Assembly (NCBI GenBank): GCA_001313365.1
Contig: BBFS01000139.1
Location: forward strand, 1 to 8,277
Direction of reading: 5' to 3'
DNA: 8,277 nt
Source of the DNA: Paenarthrobacter nitroguajacolicus JCM 14115
Lineage (GTDB): Bacteria; Actinomycetota; Actinomycetes; Actinomycetales; Micrococcaceae
Part shown: one piece after another, positions 7,535 through 8,277 of the stretch
How the letters are laid out: the number at the start of each line of letters is the position of its first letter
Numbering within the stretch: the stretch's first letter is position 1
Made by a program: the position numbers and the translations under genes
The notes under the pieces: model-generated
Databases searched by the model: none
What the model was told of the DNA's origin: nothing
The model's input: only the letters and a program-made list of their open reading frames with translations

Positions 7535-8277
7535 GTGGTCCTCTCGGCTGTCCATGAACACTCAGAAGCAACATCGCTGCTTGTAATTCTGATATCACGA
7601 TCATCGCTGAGCAGGACATCCGCGCAACAGAGCGCTGACGCGCCGGACCCAATCCGGAAACTTCGTTTGGCCTCCCATGCGCTCACCGTTAGAGACCCGG
7701 CGGACCTGCTCAGCTTCATCGGGCACACGCCAGGATGCTGGCCACAAGAGAGTCTCGTCTGCATCACCTTGGACAAAGGCAAAGTCGGCGCCACATTCCG
7801 GATCGACCTCCCCCCCGCCAACCAGGAACAGAACTTCCCTATGCGCGAATCGTTAGCAGCTACCTCACCAGCGACACCAGCGCGACGAGCATCGTCTTGG
7901 CGCTTTAAACCGCAATCCACTGCGAACCCGGCCAAGACATCAATCTGCCCCCCCTCAGCACCACTCAATACAGCCGAGTCAACGCCGACTTCATCTACCG
8001 CGGCAGCACCATCCAACCCACCAACCGAATCGTCCTCCCTACACCGACCCACGAAGCAGACCACGCCACCGCCGTCGAAAACTGCATGAACGCCATCCGA
8101 GCCCAGACACCGCATCAAGCCGCGCTACAAACCAGCAGACTCTGCAGAGCCATGCTTGAGAGCAACGACTCCCCACCGACGAGGACTGCGACACCCTCAT
8201 CGCGAACTTCGGGACTGCCCCTTCCAATTCCCCCACATCCGCGCCCGCTCATGGCCGACATCCCCGGCATCGACGAA
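7535..8277 (+). pseudogene. Degraded DUF4192-domain protein gene, open at right edge
   Basis: DUF4192 is an actinobacterial family of unknown function. The recognisable start of the domain is LTVRDPADLLSFIGH (from 7682), then WPQESLVCITLDKGKVGATF and RIDLP. A one-base loss near 7835-7845 shifts to a frame reading RIVSSYLTSDTSATSIVLAL, which ends at an in-frame TAA (7906-7908). The same frame then resumes at HCEPGQDINL and RVNADFIYRGSTIQPTN, which belong to the later part of the family, so a middle block of roughly 50 residues (the usual D-W-G-W-R-Y-C segment) seems missing. Further frame switches occur near 8170-8225 before LMADIPGIDE at the edge. The start is uncertain; GTG 7535 is the longest possibility and has no clear ribosome site. 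Third codon positions are A-richer than in the transporter genes. Stop plus deletion suggest a true remnant, although sequence error contributes. Confidence 0.65.

Larger units (their letters stand above)
216..7954. repeat. Set of 24 long G/C homopolymer runs, 22 of them exactly 7 bases
   Basis: Runs of C or G at 216-221 (6), 491-497, 678-684, 689-695, 736-742, 1787-1793, 2177-2183, 2461-2467, 3191-3198 (8), 3338-3344, 3483-3489, 3740-3746, 4233-4239, 4253-4259, 4371-4377, 4446-4452, 4769-4775, 5450-5456, 5942-5948, 6768-6774, 7233-7239, 7356-7362, 7810-7816 and 7948-7954. Unmarked entries are 7 long. Runs of 4 and 5 also exist; runs of 6 are nearly absent. In coding sequence most read naturally if shortened to 4. 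No matching A or T runs are seen. Confidence 0.9.

Noticed and set aside
216..7954. Phase-variable contingency loci based on poly-G/poly-C tracts
   Set aside because: The tracts occur at similar length everywhere, including inside Walker A and non-coding DNA, and mostly keep frame (+3), unlike the single promoter- or gene-start tracts of real phase variation.
7528..8118. Minus-strand open frame of 196 codons
   Set aside because: Opposite the DUF4192 remnant, low complexity, no recognisable motif. The plus strand carries clear family signatures instead.
1..8277. CRISPR arrays, insertion sequences, tRNA genes, prophage or defence genes
   Set aside because: No spaced direct repeats, transposase motifs, terminal inverted repeats or cloverleaf patterns were seen on reading both strands.

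Overview
The window looks like chromosomal DNA of a high-GC actinobacterium, most probably a Micrococcaceae member close to Arthrobacter/Paenarthrobacter. This is inferred from codon usage and from the company of genes: an IclR regulator, a GAF-ANTAR protein, a DUF4192 protein and a permease-ATPase fusion. No rRNA or tRNA gene is present, so the placement is a judgement and not a measurement.

Layout. Positions 1-5504 (minus strand, read right to left) hold one peptide-type (Opp/Dpp, SBP family 5) ABC uptake operon: a lipoprotein solute-binding protein (3931-5504), a strong intercistronic hairpin (3882-3919), a DppB-type permease (2913-3863), a DppC-type permease fused to an OppD/DppD-type ATPase (870-2916), and an OppF/DppF-type ATPase running off the left edge (1-873). 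Two junctions are ATGA 4-base overlaps, implying translational coupling. Divergent to it, an IclR-family regulator (5740-6568, plus) lies across a 235-bp intergenic region with two palindromes. It is the obvious candidate local controller; the transported solute cannot be read from the sequence. Beyond it lie a GAF-ANTAR protein (6753-7349, minus) whose N-terminus I cannot find, and a decayed DUF4192 gene (7535-8277, plus) reaching the right edge.

A dominating oddity is the state of the reading frames. The window carries 24 G/C runs of six or more, 22 of them exactly 7 long, where conserved protein motifs mostly ask for 4. There are also about eight single-base losses and three 4-to-5 run changes. 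Almost every gene is interrupted, yet all three frames together still give clean conserved protein. I read this mainly as a sequencing or assembly fault, not real decay of the operon. The DUF4192 gene, which also lacks an internal block, may be truly dead. I found no CRISPR array, mobile element, RNA gene or clearly new defence-like system.
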